A stretch of DNA of 26,093 nt from Leptospira sp. (GTDB lineage Bacteria; Spirochaetota; Leptospiria; Leptospirales; Leptospiraceae). The DNA is taken from contig JAPZTS010000047.1 in the NCBI GenBank assembly GCA_027533185.1, positions 1-26,093 on the forward strand. The letters run 5' to 3'. Below, piece after piece: positions 15,395 through 24,912 of this stretch. The notes below the pieces were generated by a model, which saw nothing but the letters and a program-made list of their open reading frames with translations, was not told where the DNA came from and made no database searches. The first letter of the stretch is position 1, and each line of letters begins with the position of its first letter. Made by a program: the position numbers and the translations under genes.

Positions 15395-16384
15395 ATGGAA
15401 AAAGTCCCATCCTACAGGGTTTCTGTAGCTCCTATGATGGATTGGACGGATCGCCATTTTCGTTTTTTTATTCGACTAATTACTAAGAAGGCATTGTTGT
15501 ACACGGAGATGGTTACAACAGGAGCCATCTTAAAGAGTAAATCCAACCACCGCTACCTGCAGTTTTCTTTCGAAGAACTACCCTTAAGCCTTCAGTTAGG
15601 TGGTGATTCACCAAAGGAGCTTGCAGAGTGTGCTAAAATTGGTGAAGAGTATGGTTACTCCGAAATAAACTTGAATATAGGTTGTCCTTCAGAGCGTGTT
15701 CAGAGTGGAAGTTTTGGCGCATGTTTGATGAAGGAACCAGACTTAGTAGCGGAAATGGTTGCCTCTTGTAAGGCAAAAGTAAAAATCCCTGTTACCGTCA
15801 AACATCGAATTGGCGTCAATGGCAAAGAAAGTTATGAGGATTTATTCAATTTTGTAAATTCTATCTATAAGGCGGGTGTTGATGGTATCGCAGTTCATGC
15901 ACGAATTGCGATTTTAGAGGGTCTGTCTCCCAAGGAGAATCGAACGGTCCCTCCCATCCGATACAATGACGTTTACCGATTAAAAACCGATTTTCCAAAT
16001 CTACCGATATCCATTAACGGGCAAATTAAGTCCATTAACGAAATGAAAGAACATCTTCAGTTTGTAGATGGCGTAATGATTGGTAGGGCAGCTTACGAAA
16101 ATCCCTTTCTTTTTCAAACAGTGGATTTTAATTTTTTTGGCGAAAACGAACAGTCTGTTACACGAGAGGAGGTTTTAGAAAAACTCCAACCTTACTATGA
16201 AAAAGAATTAAGTTTGGGAACCAAACCCCACCACATTCTCCGACATTGTTTTGGGTTGTATCATGGAGCAAATGGCGCAGGTCAATACCGTAAATTTTTA
16301 ACTTCAACGATGTTTGACTTAAATAAGTCTCATACGATACTAAAAGATTTTTTAAAAATAGCAACCAATCCAATTCCATTTTGA
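15395..16384 (+). CDS. dusA: tRNA-dihydrouridine synthase, DusA type
   Basis: The 329-residue FMN enzyme reduces specific uridines in the tRNA D-loop. The sequence has V-A-P-M-M-D-W-T-D-R-H (residues 11-21), the catalytic cysteine 97 in N-I-G-C-P-S, and V-K-H-R-I-G. It also has V-H-A-R with the following G-L-S-P-K-E-N-R, which separates DusA from DusB and DusC. G-R-A-A-Y-E-N-P near the end of the TIM barrel and a C-terminal helical domain complete it. A GGAG lies before the ATG. It follows flhA by 12 bases, so it may be read from the flagellar operon, with no functional link known. Confidence 0.9.
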   Translation: MEKVPSYRVSVAPMMDWTDRHFRFFIRLITKKALLYTEMVTTGAILKSKSNHRYLQFSFEELPLSLQLGGDSPKELAECAKIGEEYGYSEINLNIGCPSERVQSGSFGACLMKEPDLVAEMVASCKAKVKIPVTVKHRIGVNGKESYEDLFNFVNSIYKAGVDGIAVHARIAILEGLSPKENRTVPPIRYNDVYRLKTDFPNLPISINGQIKSINEMKEHLQFVDGVMIGRAAYENPFLFQTVDFNFFGENEQSVTREEVLEKLQPYYEKELSLGTKPHHILRHCFGLYHGANGAGQYRKFLTSTMFDLNKSHTILKDFLKIATNPIPF

Positions 16385-16586
16385 TATGTCAAGTCAAATC
16401 TTTTGGTTCAATTGGGAGTAATTAACTCGCGTTAGACTATTTTGCCATCGAATTAGGCGTTATTTTATTCGATTTTGATAAATATGCTTCATTTTTACTC
16501 CGAATTTCGTTCAAAAATGCTTTAAAATCAAATTTGTTGACAGGGCAGTTTCGCTTTCCAGCCTGGATAAATTGAGGGGGAATACC
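16385..16586. other. Intergenic region upstream of the helicase gene
   Basis: There are about 200 AT-rich bases between dusA and the helicase gene, with no open gene on either strand. A GAGGGGG ribosome site at 16574-16580, six bases before the ATG at 16587, fixes the helicase start. A TTGACA at 16537-16542 could be a -35 element, but no good -10 box lies 16-18 bases further on. No strong terminator hairpin is visible after dusA. A promoter for the helicase-aminotransferase group is likely in this stretch by position only. Confidence 0.5.
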
Positions 16587-18287
<1,701 letters not shown>

Positions 18288-18295
18288 AGGAAAAA

Positions 18296-19513
18296 ATGAA
18301 ACTTGTTGCGAAACGACTCGATGTAGTTGAGCCATCTCCTACACTTGCAATCACTGCGAAAGCAAACCAACTGAAGGCAAGTGGTTTGGATGTTGTTGGC
18401 TTTGGAGCCGGTGAACCTGACTTTGATACTCCTTCACATATCAAAGAAGCTGCCAAAAAAGCAATGGATGCTGGCAAAACAAAGTATACACCGGTTAGTG
18501 GAACGCCTAGCCTTAAGGAAGCCATCATCCAAAAATTCCAAAAGGAAAATGGTTTGAAGTATGAAAAAAATCAAATCATTGTTGGCACTGGGGGAAAACA
18601 AGTAATCTATAATTTCTTTCTTGCAACGTTAAACCCTGGAGACGAGGTGATTATACCTGCGCCGTATTGGGTAAGTTATGCGGACATTGTAAGGCTCGCG
18701 GAAGGAACACCAGTTATTATTGAGACAAATATCAAAAACGGTTTTAAAATCACTCCGCAAGAGCTCAAGTCGGCAATTACAAAGAAAACAAAGGTTTTCA
18801 TCTTCAATTCTCCTTCGAACCCAACTGGAGCGGCTTACACTCGTAAGGATGTTGAGGCATTAGTTTCAATATTGGAGAATGAGGATATTATAACAGTATC
18901 AGATGATATCTATGAAAAGATAATATATGATAATTTGGAATTTGTAAATCCTGCAATGATTTCCGAAAAGATGAAAGAAAAAACATTTATCGTGAATGGA
19001 GTCTCAAAGGCATATTCCATGACAGGGTGGAGGATCGGTTACGGTGCTGGCCATCCAGAAATCGTAAAAAACATGGATACGATGCAGGGTCAATCAACAA
19101 GTAATGCCTCGTCTATTTCTCAAGCAGCTGCAGAGGCTGCTCTAACAGGAGACCAAAAGCCCGTGGCCGATATGTTAAAGGCCTTTGATGAACGTAGAAA
19201 ATTAATCGTTGGTTTATTGCGAGAGATTCCAGGTATAGAGTGTAGAATGCCTGAAGGTGCTTTTTATGCATTCCCATATCTAACCGATATTTATAAATTG
19301 CCAGGTTTCCAAAAGTTGGCACAAGAGAAACAAGAGACTTCGAAATCAAAACTCTTTTGTGACGTGCTTCTTGAAAAGTACAACGTTGCTTGTGTACCCG
19401 GGATTGCATTCGGAGATGACCAGGCGATTCGATTGTCTTATGCTCTGGGCGAGGCAGATATTAAAAAAGGTGTCGCTCGCATCAAGCAGATGGTTGAGGA
19501 TCTAAGCAAGTAA
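18296..19513 (+). CDS. Aspartate aminotransferase (PLP, class I fold)
   Basis: The 405-residue enzyme matches bacterial class I aspartate aminotransferases. G-A-G-E-P-D-F-D-T-P lies near residue 37, S-N-P-T-G with asparagine 175, and S-D-D-I-Y with aspartate 203 and tyrosine 206. The PLP-binding lysine 238 is in N-G-V-S-K-A-Y-S-M-T-G-W-R-I-G, and an R-L-S-Y segment near the C-terminus supplies the carboxylate-binding arginine. It interconverts aspartate/2-oxoglutarate and oxaloacetate/glutamate. A strong GAGGA site between the helicase stop and its ATG suggests operonic expression. Exact substrate range among subgroup members cannot be told. Confidence 0.93.
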   Translation: MKLVAKRLDVVEPSPTLAITAKANQLKASGLDVVGFGAGEPDFDTPSHIKEAAKKAMDAGKTKYTPVSGTPSLKEAIIQKFQKENGLKYEKNQIIVGTGGKQVIYNFFLATLNPGDEVIIPAPYWVSYADIVRLAEGTPVIIETNIKNGFKITPQELKSAITKKTKVFIFNSPSNPTGAAYTRKDVEALVSILENEDIITVSDDIYEKIIYDNLEFVNPAMISEKMKEKTFIVNGVSKAYSMTGWRIGYGAGHPEIVKNMDTMQGQSTSNASSISQAAAEAALTGDQKPVADMLKAFDERRKLIVGLLREIPGIECRMPEGAFYAFPYLTDIYKLPGFQKLAQEKQETSKSKLFCDVLLEKYNVACVPGIAFGDDQAIRLSYALGEADIKKGVARIKQMVEDLSK

Positions 19514-19516
19514 GAT

Positions 19517-20539
19517 ATGAAGCTTTTCTATAGTACATTGGTATTATGGATTAGCATTCTAATTTTTTCTTCAGAACTTTTGACTCAGAATCTAAAACAA
19601 GTCCGTACAGCTCCAAAACCTTCAGATATACTGAAAAATGATCGCACAAAGGCCATTGTCATACCTGAGTTTGGGTTAAAACTTCATCTTTTTGCCGACC
19701 GTAATAGTGATGTTTTGCGAAAGTTGAATTTTGGCGAAAGGGTTCGATTTGATGAAAATTCACTGGAAGCTCCAAATCCCGATTGGATTCCTGTTATTTT
19801 ACAGGACGGATTGTCCGGTTTTGTATTAAGAAAGTATTTGATTTTTGTTCCAAAAAATAAATTTCTACAAACACTCGTTTTTGAATCCGAAAAAAAACTG
19901 AATTCCAAATCCTTTGATTATAAACAAAAGATGGACATAACGGATGTTTTGTTCTCCTCTTCGGCTACTGGCGAATTTACAGGTGATGATTTTATTTATC
20001 TTCGAGCTAAGGCTGGTTTTGCGCTAAAAAAAACTCTTGAGCAGATAAATGAGCTCAGTCTGAAACCAGATGATAATGAAGAACTACTTGGTTTTTTGAA
20101 ACGCCATCAAACAAAGCTATTGTTTGATTACGGATCGGGAAAGTATTATATGGATTCGAATTATTTTTGGAAACTCATTGAGTCGTATCCAAAAACTAAA
20201 TATTCAGACTATGCTGGTTATTTAGCAATTGAGTCTCTACCAATCTTTGAGTGTAAATCGGATCTCAAATGTCGATTGGAAGAGTTGAGAAAGGGCAAAA
20301 TGAGATATATCTATCTTTTCCCGACAGGTAATTATGTAAAAATATATTTGAAGGATATACTCAATGCACTATCATCGATCACAAAAGACCAAGATTCAAT
20401 AGCCTGTTATCCGCCCGTACCGGACTCCATTCGCTCTGAAATCAATATAATGTTTCGATATATTGGCGAATATGGTTCCAATGAAAGGAAGGCAATTTTA
20501 CCACACCTCAATATACTAAAATCGGAATGTCTGAAATAG
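19517..20539 (+). CDS. Exported SH3-like domain protein of unknown function
   Basis: The 340-residue protein starts with a signal peptide (basic start, hydrophobic to about residue 20). Residues about 46-112 look like a bacterial SH3-type domain, with L-H-L-F-A-D-R-N-S-D-V-L at the start, a G-E-R-V-R-F strand and a D-G-L-S-G-F-V turn. The remainder is helical with four cysteines (E-C-K-S-D-L-K-C, and single cysteines near residues 298 and 338) and is not recognised. It begins three bases after the aminotransferase stop. Likely periplasmic and envelope-related, by signal peptide and fold only. Confidence 0.65.
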   Translation: MKLFYSTLVLWISILIFSSELLTQNLKQVRTAPKPSDILKNDRTKAIVIPEFGLKLHLFADRNSDVLRKLNFGERVRFDENSLEAPNPDWIPVILQDGLSGFVLRKYLIFVPKNKFLQTLVFESEKKLNSKSFDYKQKMDITDVLFSSSATGEFTGDDFIYLRAKAGFALKKTLEQINELSLKPDDNEELLGFLKRHQTKLLFDYGSGKYYMDSNYFWKLIESYPKTKYSDYAGYLAIESLPIFECKSDLKCRLEELRKGKMRYIYLFPTGNYVKIYLKDILNALSSITKDQDSIACYPPVPDSIRSEINIMFRYIGEYGSNERKAILPHLNILKSECLK

Positions 20540-20577
20540 ACTCGACCAAAAATGAATTTTCATAACATACTTTCTAA

Positions 20578-21399
20578 ATGGTTAAACTAGCTTATAAGTT
20601 TTATCAAAAATCCGAAGTATTAGATGGTCATAAGGATTCGAATTCGGAAACTAAAAATTCTGAAATTCAATTTATCATTTTACACGGCCTCTTCGGTTCT
20701 TCAAAAAATTGGGTCACTATATCAAAGTTTTTAACAAATTATGGCAATGTGTATTCTTTAGACTTACGAAATCATGGTGATTCACCACATACAGATTTGC
20801 ACTCCATAGAGTCGATGGCATATGATCTAGATGCGTTTATTGAAGATCATAATTTAAAAAATGTGATTCTACTGGGACATTCCATGGGTGGTTTGGTTTC
20901 CATGTACTTTGATTTAACTCGAAAAGGAAGATTGAAACATCTAATCATTCAGGATATTGCGCCAAGAGATTACCCATTTATTTACGAGAATGAAATTGCA
21001 TCGATGTCCTTTCCCTTGGATTCTTTTAAATCTCGGCAAGAGATTGATCGGAAGATGCAGGAGTATGTACCGGATGCTTTTATTCGGCAATTTTTACAAA
21101 TGAACTTAGATCGAACAGAAGAGGGAATCTACAAATGGAAATTAAATGTGCAATTGATTGGAAAGGGAAGACAACTCTTTGAGAATTTGTTTTTAGATTT
21201 AGAACCTTCTTCCACAAAAACAACTTTTTTAATTGGTGGAAGTTCTGAATACATTAAGGAAACCGATTATCAATTGATTCGCAATTTGTTTAATGACCAT
21301 CAAATCTACGTGATCGAGGGTGGGGGGCATTATATCCACTTTACTCACCAAAACAAATACATCGAGTTACTAGAGTCCATACTCGCTATGATCGTTTAA
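20578..21399 (+). CDS. Alpha/beta hydrolase, YbfF/ABHD11-like esterase
   Basis: The 273-residue protein carries H-G-L-F-G-S (36-41) forming the oxyanion region, D-L-R-N-H-G-D-S (62-69), and the nucleophile elbow G-H-S-M-G-G with serine 102. A late histidine in G-G-G-H-Y-I-H-F completes the likely triad. The H-G-L-F-G-S with D-L-R-N-H-G-D-S pattern is typical of YbfF and its relatives, which hydrolyse short acyl esters and acyl-CoA-like substrates. No signal peptide. An upstream gap of 38 bases and a downstream gap of 5 bases place it with the next gene. Physiological substrate unknown. Confidence 0.85.
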   Translation: MVKLAYKFYQKSEVLDGHKDSNSETKNSEIQFIILHGLFGSSKNWVTISKFLTNYGNVYSLDLRNHGDSPHTDLHSIESMAYDLDAFIEDHNLKNVILLGHSMGGLVSMYFDLTRKGRLKHLIIQDIAPRDYPFIYENEIASMSFPLDSFKSRQEIDRKMQEYVPDAFIRQFLQMNLDRTEEGIYKWKLNVQLIGKGRQLFENLFLDLEPSSTKTTFLIGGSSEYIKETDYQLIRNLFNDHQIYVIEGGGHYIHFTHQNKYIELLESILAMIV

Positions 21400-21404
21400 A
21401 TAAT

Positions 21405-22415
21405 GTGGAGAATTTTTATATTTTGAAAGCTAAAATTATTGCATCAGTTACTCTTTTTTTACTTCTTATAGATTGTTCTGAGAGTCCTAAACAACCTAAC
21501 CGTGATTTTTTTGAATCTCATGCTGCGAAGACACTGAGTATATCCATGGATACATCATCCCTCAATGGCAAAAAAAAATGGGTTGGTTCTGGATTTTTAA
21601 TCTCAGAGGATGGACTCGCTTTAACATGTCTACATGTTATTGCAGATACTAAACCTTTTGTGGTTAGGGTAGGTGGAGAAGGGAAACGTTTTTTTGCTAA
21701 ATTGATTGCGGAAGACAGAGACAAAGATTTGGCACTAATTAAATTGGACGCGAAAGAATCCTTCTCATACTTTCCCTTAAGATTGAATCAATCCGTTGAT
21801 CGTGGAGATATCTATTTCACTATTTCAAGCCCCTATGGTCTGGAAGATAGTCTATCCACGGGAATTGTATCAGATCCTATTCGTATTGAAATTGATTACA
21901 ATGTATCAAATTTGAGTTATGTTCAGACGGGTTCTCCAATATTGGAGGGAAGCTCTGGAGCAGCTTTGATTAGTGAAAATGGTAGTCTTATCGGTATGGC
22001 TCAATTCCAATGGCGTAATCCAAATTGGAATCAGGCAGGTATAGGCTTCGCTTTGAGAACAATTCATTTGAAAGAGTTCGTAGGCTCTATTAAGAATACC
22101 AGTTTATCCACGGCAGATTTACAAGCCGGCATTGTTGAAATTCCTATAGTTACAGATCATTTAGTTCAAAAACTCAATTTGCCAACAAACAAAGGTTTGT
22201 TAGTGAGTTATGTGATAGAAAATAGCTCTGCAGATATTGCCGGGATAAAGCGATATGACTTTATTATAAGAGTAGAAAATCAAGTAGTCACTCAGGTTGA
22301 TGATTTTGTCAAATCGATTTCAAATCTTAAAGTAAATGAGAAAGTATCCATCCATTTGATTCGAGATGGAAAAGAGAAAACGGTTGAGTTAGTTCGAAAC
22401 AAAACTCAACCGTAG
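21405..22415 (+). CDS. HtrA-like trypsin-type serine protease with PDZ domain
   Basis: Up to 336 residues. A hydrophobic start ends at cysteine 24 (L-L-I-D-C), a poor but possible spirochaetal lipobox; aspartate before the cysteine is unusual. The protease domain has histidine 77 in T-C-L-H-V-I, aspartate 108 in K-D-L-A-L-I-K-L and serine 184 in E-G-S-S-G-A-A-L, so the triad is complete. The C-terminal 85 residues form a PDZ-like domain with K-G-L-L-V-S-Y-V. The product would be an envelope quality-control protease. The start is uncertain: GTG at 21405, or TTG at 21423 with GGAG 12 bases ahead, which gives a neater signal peptide. Its last codons also form a hairpin (see terminator). Confidence 0.85.
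   Translation: MENFYILKAKIIASVTLFLLLIDCSESPKQPNRDFFESHAAKTLSISMDTSSLNGKKKWVGSGFLISEDGLALTCLHVIADTKPFVVRVGGEGKRFFAKLIAEDRDKDLALIKLDAKESFSYFPLRLNQSVDRGDIYFTISSPYGLEDSLSTGIVSDPIRIEIDYNVSNLSYVQTGSPILEGSSGAALISENGSLIGMAQFQWRNPNWNQAGIGFALRTIHLKEFVGSIKNTSLSTADLQAGIVEIPIVTDHLVQKLNLPTNKGLLVSYVIENSSADIAGIKRYDFIIRVENQVVTQVDDFVKSISNLKVNEKVSIHLIRDGKEKTVELVRNKTQP
22371..22412 (-). terminator. Intrinsic terminator for the minus-strand lipoprotein gene, inside the protease CDS
   Basis: A perfect 10-base inverted repeat, CGGTTGAGTT (22381-22390) and AACTCAACCG (22403-22412), encloses a 12-base loop. Read on the minus strand it is followed by TTTTCTCTT (22380 down to 22372), a terminator-like tail. On the plus strand no T-tract follows. 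It lies 14 bases beyond the lipoprotein stop codon but within the last codons of the protease gene. Confidence 0.7.
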
Positions 22416-22425
22416 GTAACATTAT

Positions 22426-23502
22426 TTAAAAAGTCAAAGTAAGCGTTTCCGTAAGGGTATCGCCGTTTATTTTTCCTGTGATTGATATCGTAACCGTACC
22501 CGTGTAGGAGCTGCCTGCAAAGGATAATGCAAAGTTAGAATCATAAACTAAACTTTCAATAGTCAAAGAAGGTGTAGTTGTAGTATCTTGGGTAATCACA
22601 AGACCCGTTGAGTTGCTTGTTGACTTTGACTTCAATGAAAATGAGCCAGACAAAGTGCCTGATACAAGAGATGATGATTCGAAGCTAAGCGGTCCATTCA
22701 TCGTTACGGGTTTTGTAAATCTATCAAACCTGGAGTAGGCTGTTCGAAAGCCCTCACAAGTAGCCGAAGGTGTTCCGATCCCATTTCTTCGAATATCTTT
22801 GTAATATGCGAAAGCATCTGTGTATATTGAGCCAAAACCATTAAATTGTATATTAGCTTTATTTGTGATATCGTTTGAGTTCGAAGCGGAAACAGAATAC
22901 TGGCCATTGGAAAACGTTGCTGTTCCTCTTTCGGCGAATTGAGTTGGTGATGTTGTTGCAAACTGATATGTTTCAATTGTGCATGGCTGTCCGCTAATTG
23001 TCAATGTGACTGGTTTTTTTACGAATTCTCTACCTTTCACGGTTCCTGAGTATGTATAATTGTTGCGACCACCAGAGGAGGTTGGGCCAGTCCAACCGGT
23101 TAAAGTTTTCTCATTTCTTCCTATTCTTGAAACTAAATTTGTTTGAATAAAATTTCCAATAAGCTCTTTCGCAAGAACTGGATCTTTTCCGTTCAAGTAA
23201 ATTTCTGAAATTATTGCCATTAGTTGTTGGTCGATGCTTTTTTTCCCTTTCACATTCATAGCGAAGTTACTTGAATTGGACGGTGTAGTCACACTTGTTC
23301 CAATAGAACTCACCACATTCGCTGTCGCGCTCGCACGACCAAGAGGGGTATTTATGTTGGTTGTATCCGTTGGGTCCCCCTGTAGAAGATAAAGGGCAAG
23401 TAAGTTTGTGTTAGTGTCATCTTTTTTATCTTTACAAGTTAACGTCAATATAGCGATTAACATTACAAAGAAGGCGGAAGTTTTTTGCATTTTTGTTTTC
23501 AT
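22426..23502 (-). CDS. Predicted lipoprotein of unknown function
   Basis: The 358-residue protein has a signal segment ending L-T-L-T-C (cysteine 23) followed by K-D-K-K-D-D, a leptospiral-type lipobox and charged tether. A threonine- and asparagine-rich stretch with L-L-A-L-Y-L-L follows. The rest is rich in serine, threonine and glycine in alternating patterns that suggest beta structure. The last 70 residues form repeated short strands (S-G-T-L-S-G-S-F-S, G-T-V-T-I-S-I-T-G). No family is recognised. A GAGGA site lies five bases before the ATG, directly abutting a hairpin. It ends 11 bases from the protease stop codon, in convergent orientation. Confidence 0.7.
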   Translation of the reverse strand: MKTKMQKTSAFFVMLIAILTLTCKDKKDDTNTNLLALYLLQGDPTDTTNINTPLGRASATANVVSSIGTSVTTPSNSSNFAMNVKGKKSIDQQLMAIISEIYLNGKDPVLAKELIGNFIQTNLVSRIGRNEKTLTGWTGPTSSGGRNNYTYSGTVKGREFVKKPVTLTISGQPCTIETYQFATTSPTQFAERGTATFSNGQYSVSASNSNDITNKANIQFNGFGSIYTDAFAYYKDIRRNGIGTPSATCEGFRTAYSRFDRFTKPVTMNGPLSFESSSLVSGTLSGSFSLKSKSTSNSTGLVITQDTTTTPSLTIESLVYDSNFALSFAGSSYTGTVTISITGKINGDTLTETLTLTF

Positions 23503-23511
23503 TCTAATCCT

Positions 23512-23529
23512 CGTTAGACTAATCTAACG
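23512..23529 (-). promoter_or_regulatory. Hairpin abutting the lipoprotein ribosome site
   Basis: A perfect 7-base inverted repeat, CGTTAGA-ctaa-TCTAACG, is centred at 23520/23521. In the minus-strand transcript its last base is the first base of the GAGGA ribosome site (23512-23508), five bases before the ATG. Such a hairpin could limit ribosome access or be an operator for a dimeric regulator. Which of these applies cannot be told from sequence. Confidence 0.45.
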
Positions 23530-23606
23530 CAGGAAAGGAAAAAAGCAAGACAGTTTACTGATTAAATTGGAATATGTATAAAAAAAGTGCTATTTGCTCG
23601 ATAACC

Positions 23607-23649
23607 AAATTGAATTCCACCTAATAAAATTATGACGGAGATTCAATTT
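23607..23649. repeat. Inverted repeat downstream of dps
   Basis: Arms AAATTGAAT (23607-23615) and ATTCAATTT (23641-23649) are perfectly complementary with 25 bases between. In the minus-strand direction it lies 16 bases past the dps stop. A T-rich tract occurs about 20 bases further on. It may be a weak terminator or processing hairpin; the AT-rich stem makes this uncertain. Confidence 0.35.
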
Positions 23650-23665
23650 ATGCGCCACATTTTTT

Positions 23666-24136
23666 TTATTCTTCCAATAGAGATCGCAACATCCATGCAG
23701 TTTTTTCATGTATGTCCAATCTTTGAGTGAGTAAATCCAATGTTGCTTGGTCATTCCCTTTTTCTGCTGGCTCATAAGCAGCCCGCGCTGTACGAATTAC
23801 AGCTTCATTCCCTTCGACCAAGTTTTTAATCATTTCTTTGGCTTTGGGAACTTCCTTGTCCTCAGGGATGCTGGAGTATCTTGCGAATTCAGAACCACTT
23901 ACAGGTGCATAATATCCAAGTGATCTAATCCTCTCTGCGATTGGATCCACAGCATTCCAAAGTTCTGTATACTGTTCCATAAAAAGGATATGTAATGTTT
24001 GGAACATCGGTCCAGTTACGTTCCAATGGTAGCTATGTGTTTTTTGATACAAAGTGTACGTATCAGCTAATAATCTTTTTAAAGATTCTGAAATGGCACT
24101 TCTCTCTGCTTCAGGGATTCCTATATTAATTTTCAT
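23666..24136 (-). CDS. dps: Dps family ferritin-like DNA-protection protein
   Basis: The 156-residue four-helix protein has the Dps signature. The S-Y-H-W-N-V-T-G segment holds histidine 37, T-L-H holds histidine 49, and V-D-P-I-A-E-R-I holds aspartate 64 and glutamate 68. These match the inter-subunit ferroxidase ligands of the family. One further acidic ligand position, four residues after the second histidine in Listeria Dps, is methionine 53, with glutamate 54 next to it. The dodecamer oxidises Fe(II) with hydrogen peroxide and stores iron. A strong AAAAGGAGA site lies just upstream of the ATG. The csgG-like gene ends 37 bases upstream. Regulation by a peroxide sensor is common in the family, but I see no clear box. 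Confidence 0.93.
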   Translation of the reverse strand: MKINIGIPEAERSAISESLKRLLADTYTLYQKTHSYHWNVTGPMFQTLHILFMEQYTELWNAVDPIAERIRSLGYYAPVSGSEFARYSSIPEDKEVPKAKEMIKNLVEGNEAVIRTARAAYEPAEKGNDQATLDLLTQRLDIHEKTAWMLRSLLEE

Positions 24137-24173
24137 ACTATCTCCTTTTAGACGAATCAGGTTTTGATTTGTT

Positions 24174-24797
24174 CTATCTTAATCTTGGCAATTCAGATTG
24201 AATTTGTGAAACTAAACTCTCGGCAACATAATCATATTCTGATGTTTTCAAGAGAATATCTTCTTTACTCCAAATCAAACTTAGTCCTAAAATATACTTT
24301 GTTAACATCAGAGCACTCCAGTCTGTTCCTGGTTTTTTCCGTCCATTGATAATCACTTGCCCAGATTCGATATGAACTACTTTTAGCGAGACTGTATCAA
24401 TGAGATTTGGAATCAGCCTTCCTTTATCATCAAATTTCTTTAGAGCACTTCCCCTGCCAAAAACCAGAGCATCTACTCCGAGAATTTTTCCTAATCTAAC
24501 TGCCGTTTGTGTGTCTATGATCCCAGTTTTGGAAAAACTTTGTTCGTTTACAACTTTAGACAATTGTTCTCGTTCGATCACTCGGATTGGAAGTCTTTTT
24601 GAGATATGTAAGGAAATTGCATCCGTAAATTCATCGCCCCATTTTGCATCTTCAATGTCAAAAAGGAGGACAGCAACTTTGGAGATTCCAATTTCGTTTT
24701 TATTGGAGTCCTGGTATTGGACAGACGCATCCACGGTTCGGCATTGAGCGAACTGGGAGAGGGTAAGAATAGAAAGTAAAATTAAGATTCGAGCCAT
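24174..24797 (-). CDS. CsgG-like exported protein
   Basis: The 207-residue protein has a short signal segment with L-S-Q-F-A-Q-C at 13-19. Cysteine 19 might be lipidated, but the preceding glutamine makes the lipobox poor. The rest resembles the CsgG/curli-assembly or LpoB-like fold: V-A-V-L-L-F-D-I near residue 42, [13 protein letters not shown] near residue 71, and [14 protein letters not shown] near residue 102. Many relatives are outer-membrane-associated lipoproteins rather than curli pores. There are no curli genes nearby, so a secretion role is not supported. It lies upstream of dps on the same strand. Confidence 0.72.
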   Translation of the reverse strand: MARILILLSILTLSQFAQCRTVDASVQYQDSNKNEIGISKVAVLLFDIEDAKWGDEFTDAISLHISKRLPIRVIEREQLSKVVNEQSFSKTGIIDTQTAVRLGKILGVDALVFGRGSALKKFDDKGRLIPNLIDTVSLKVVHIESGQVIINGRKKPGTDWSALMLTKYILGLSLIWSKEDILLKTSEYDYVAESLVSQIQSELPRLR

Positions 24798-24912
24798 TAC
24801 GTATCCATTAAAATTTAATAGAATCCAATCTCTGCAATTCTTTTTCTGAATAATTAAGTTTCCAAGTAAAATTAGGCTTTTCGAGTTTGGATTCTCCTTC
24901 CAAAATTTGATT

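Larger units (their letters stand above)
23503..23665. other. Intergenic region between dps and the lipoprotein gene
   Basis: There are 163 AT-rich bases between two minus-strand genes. The region holds two inverted repeats listed separately and a run of seven adenines at about 23579-23585, which reads as a T-tract on the minus strand. It probably contains the end signal for dps and the promoter of the lipoprotein gene. No ORF on either strand is convincing. Confidence 0.5.

Noticed and set aside
16537..16570. Promoter with TTGACA before the helicase gene
   Set aside because: The only -10-like GGATAA is 22 bases away and would leave almost no leader before the ribosome site.
16572..16586. 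TTG start for the helicase at 16572
   Set aside because: The five extra codons are the GAGGGGG ribosome site itself; ATG at 16587 has ideal spacing.
23590..23775. Small minus-strand frame at the end of dps
   Set aside because: It overlaps the 3' part of dps in another frame, with no start signal of its own.
24174..24797. Curli secretion pore CsgG
   Set aside because: Only the fold resembles CsgG; no curli subunit or accessory genes are present, and many relatives have other envelope roles.
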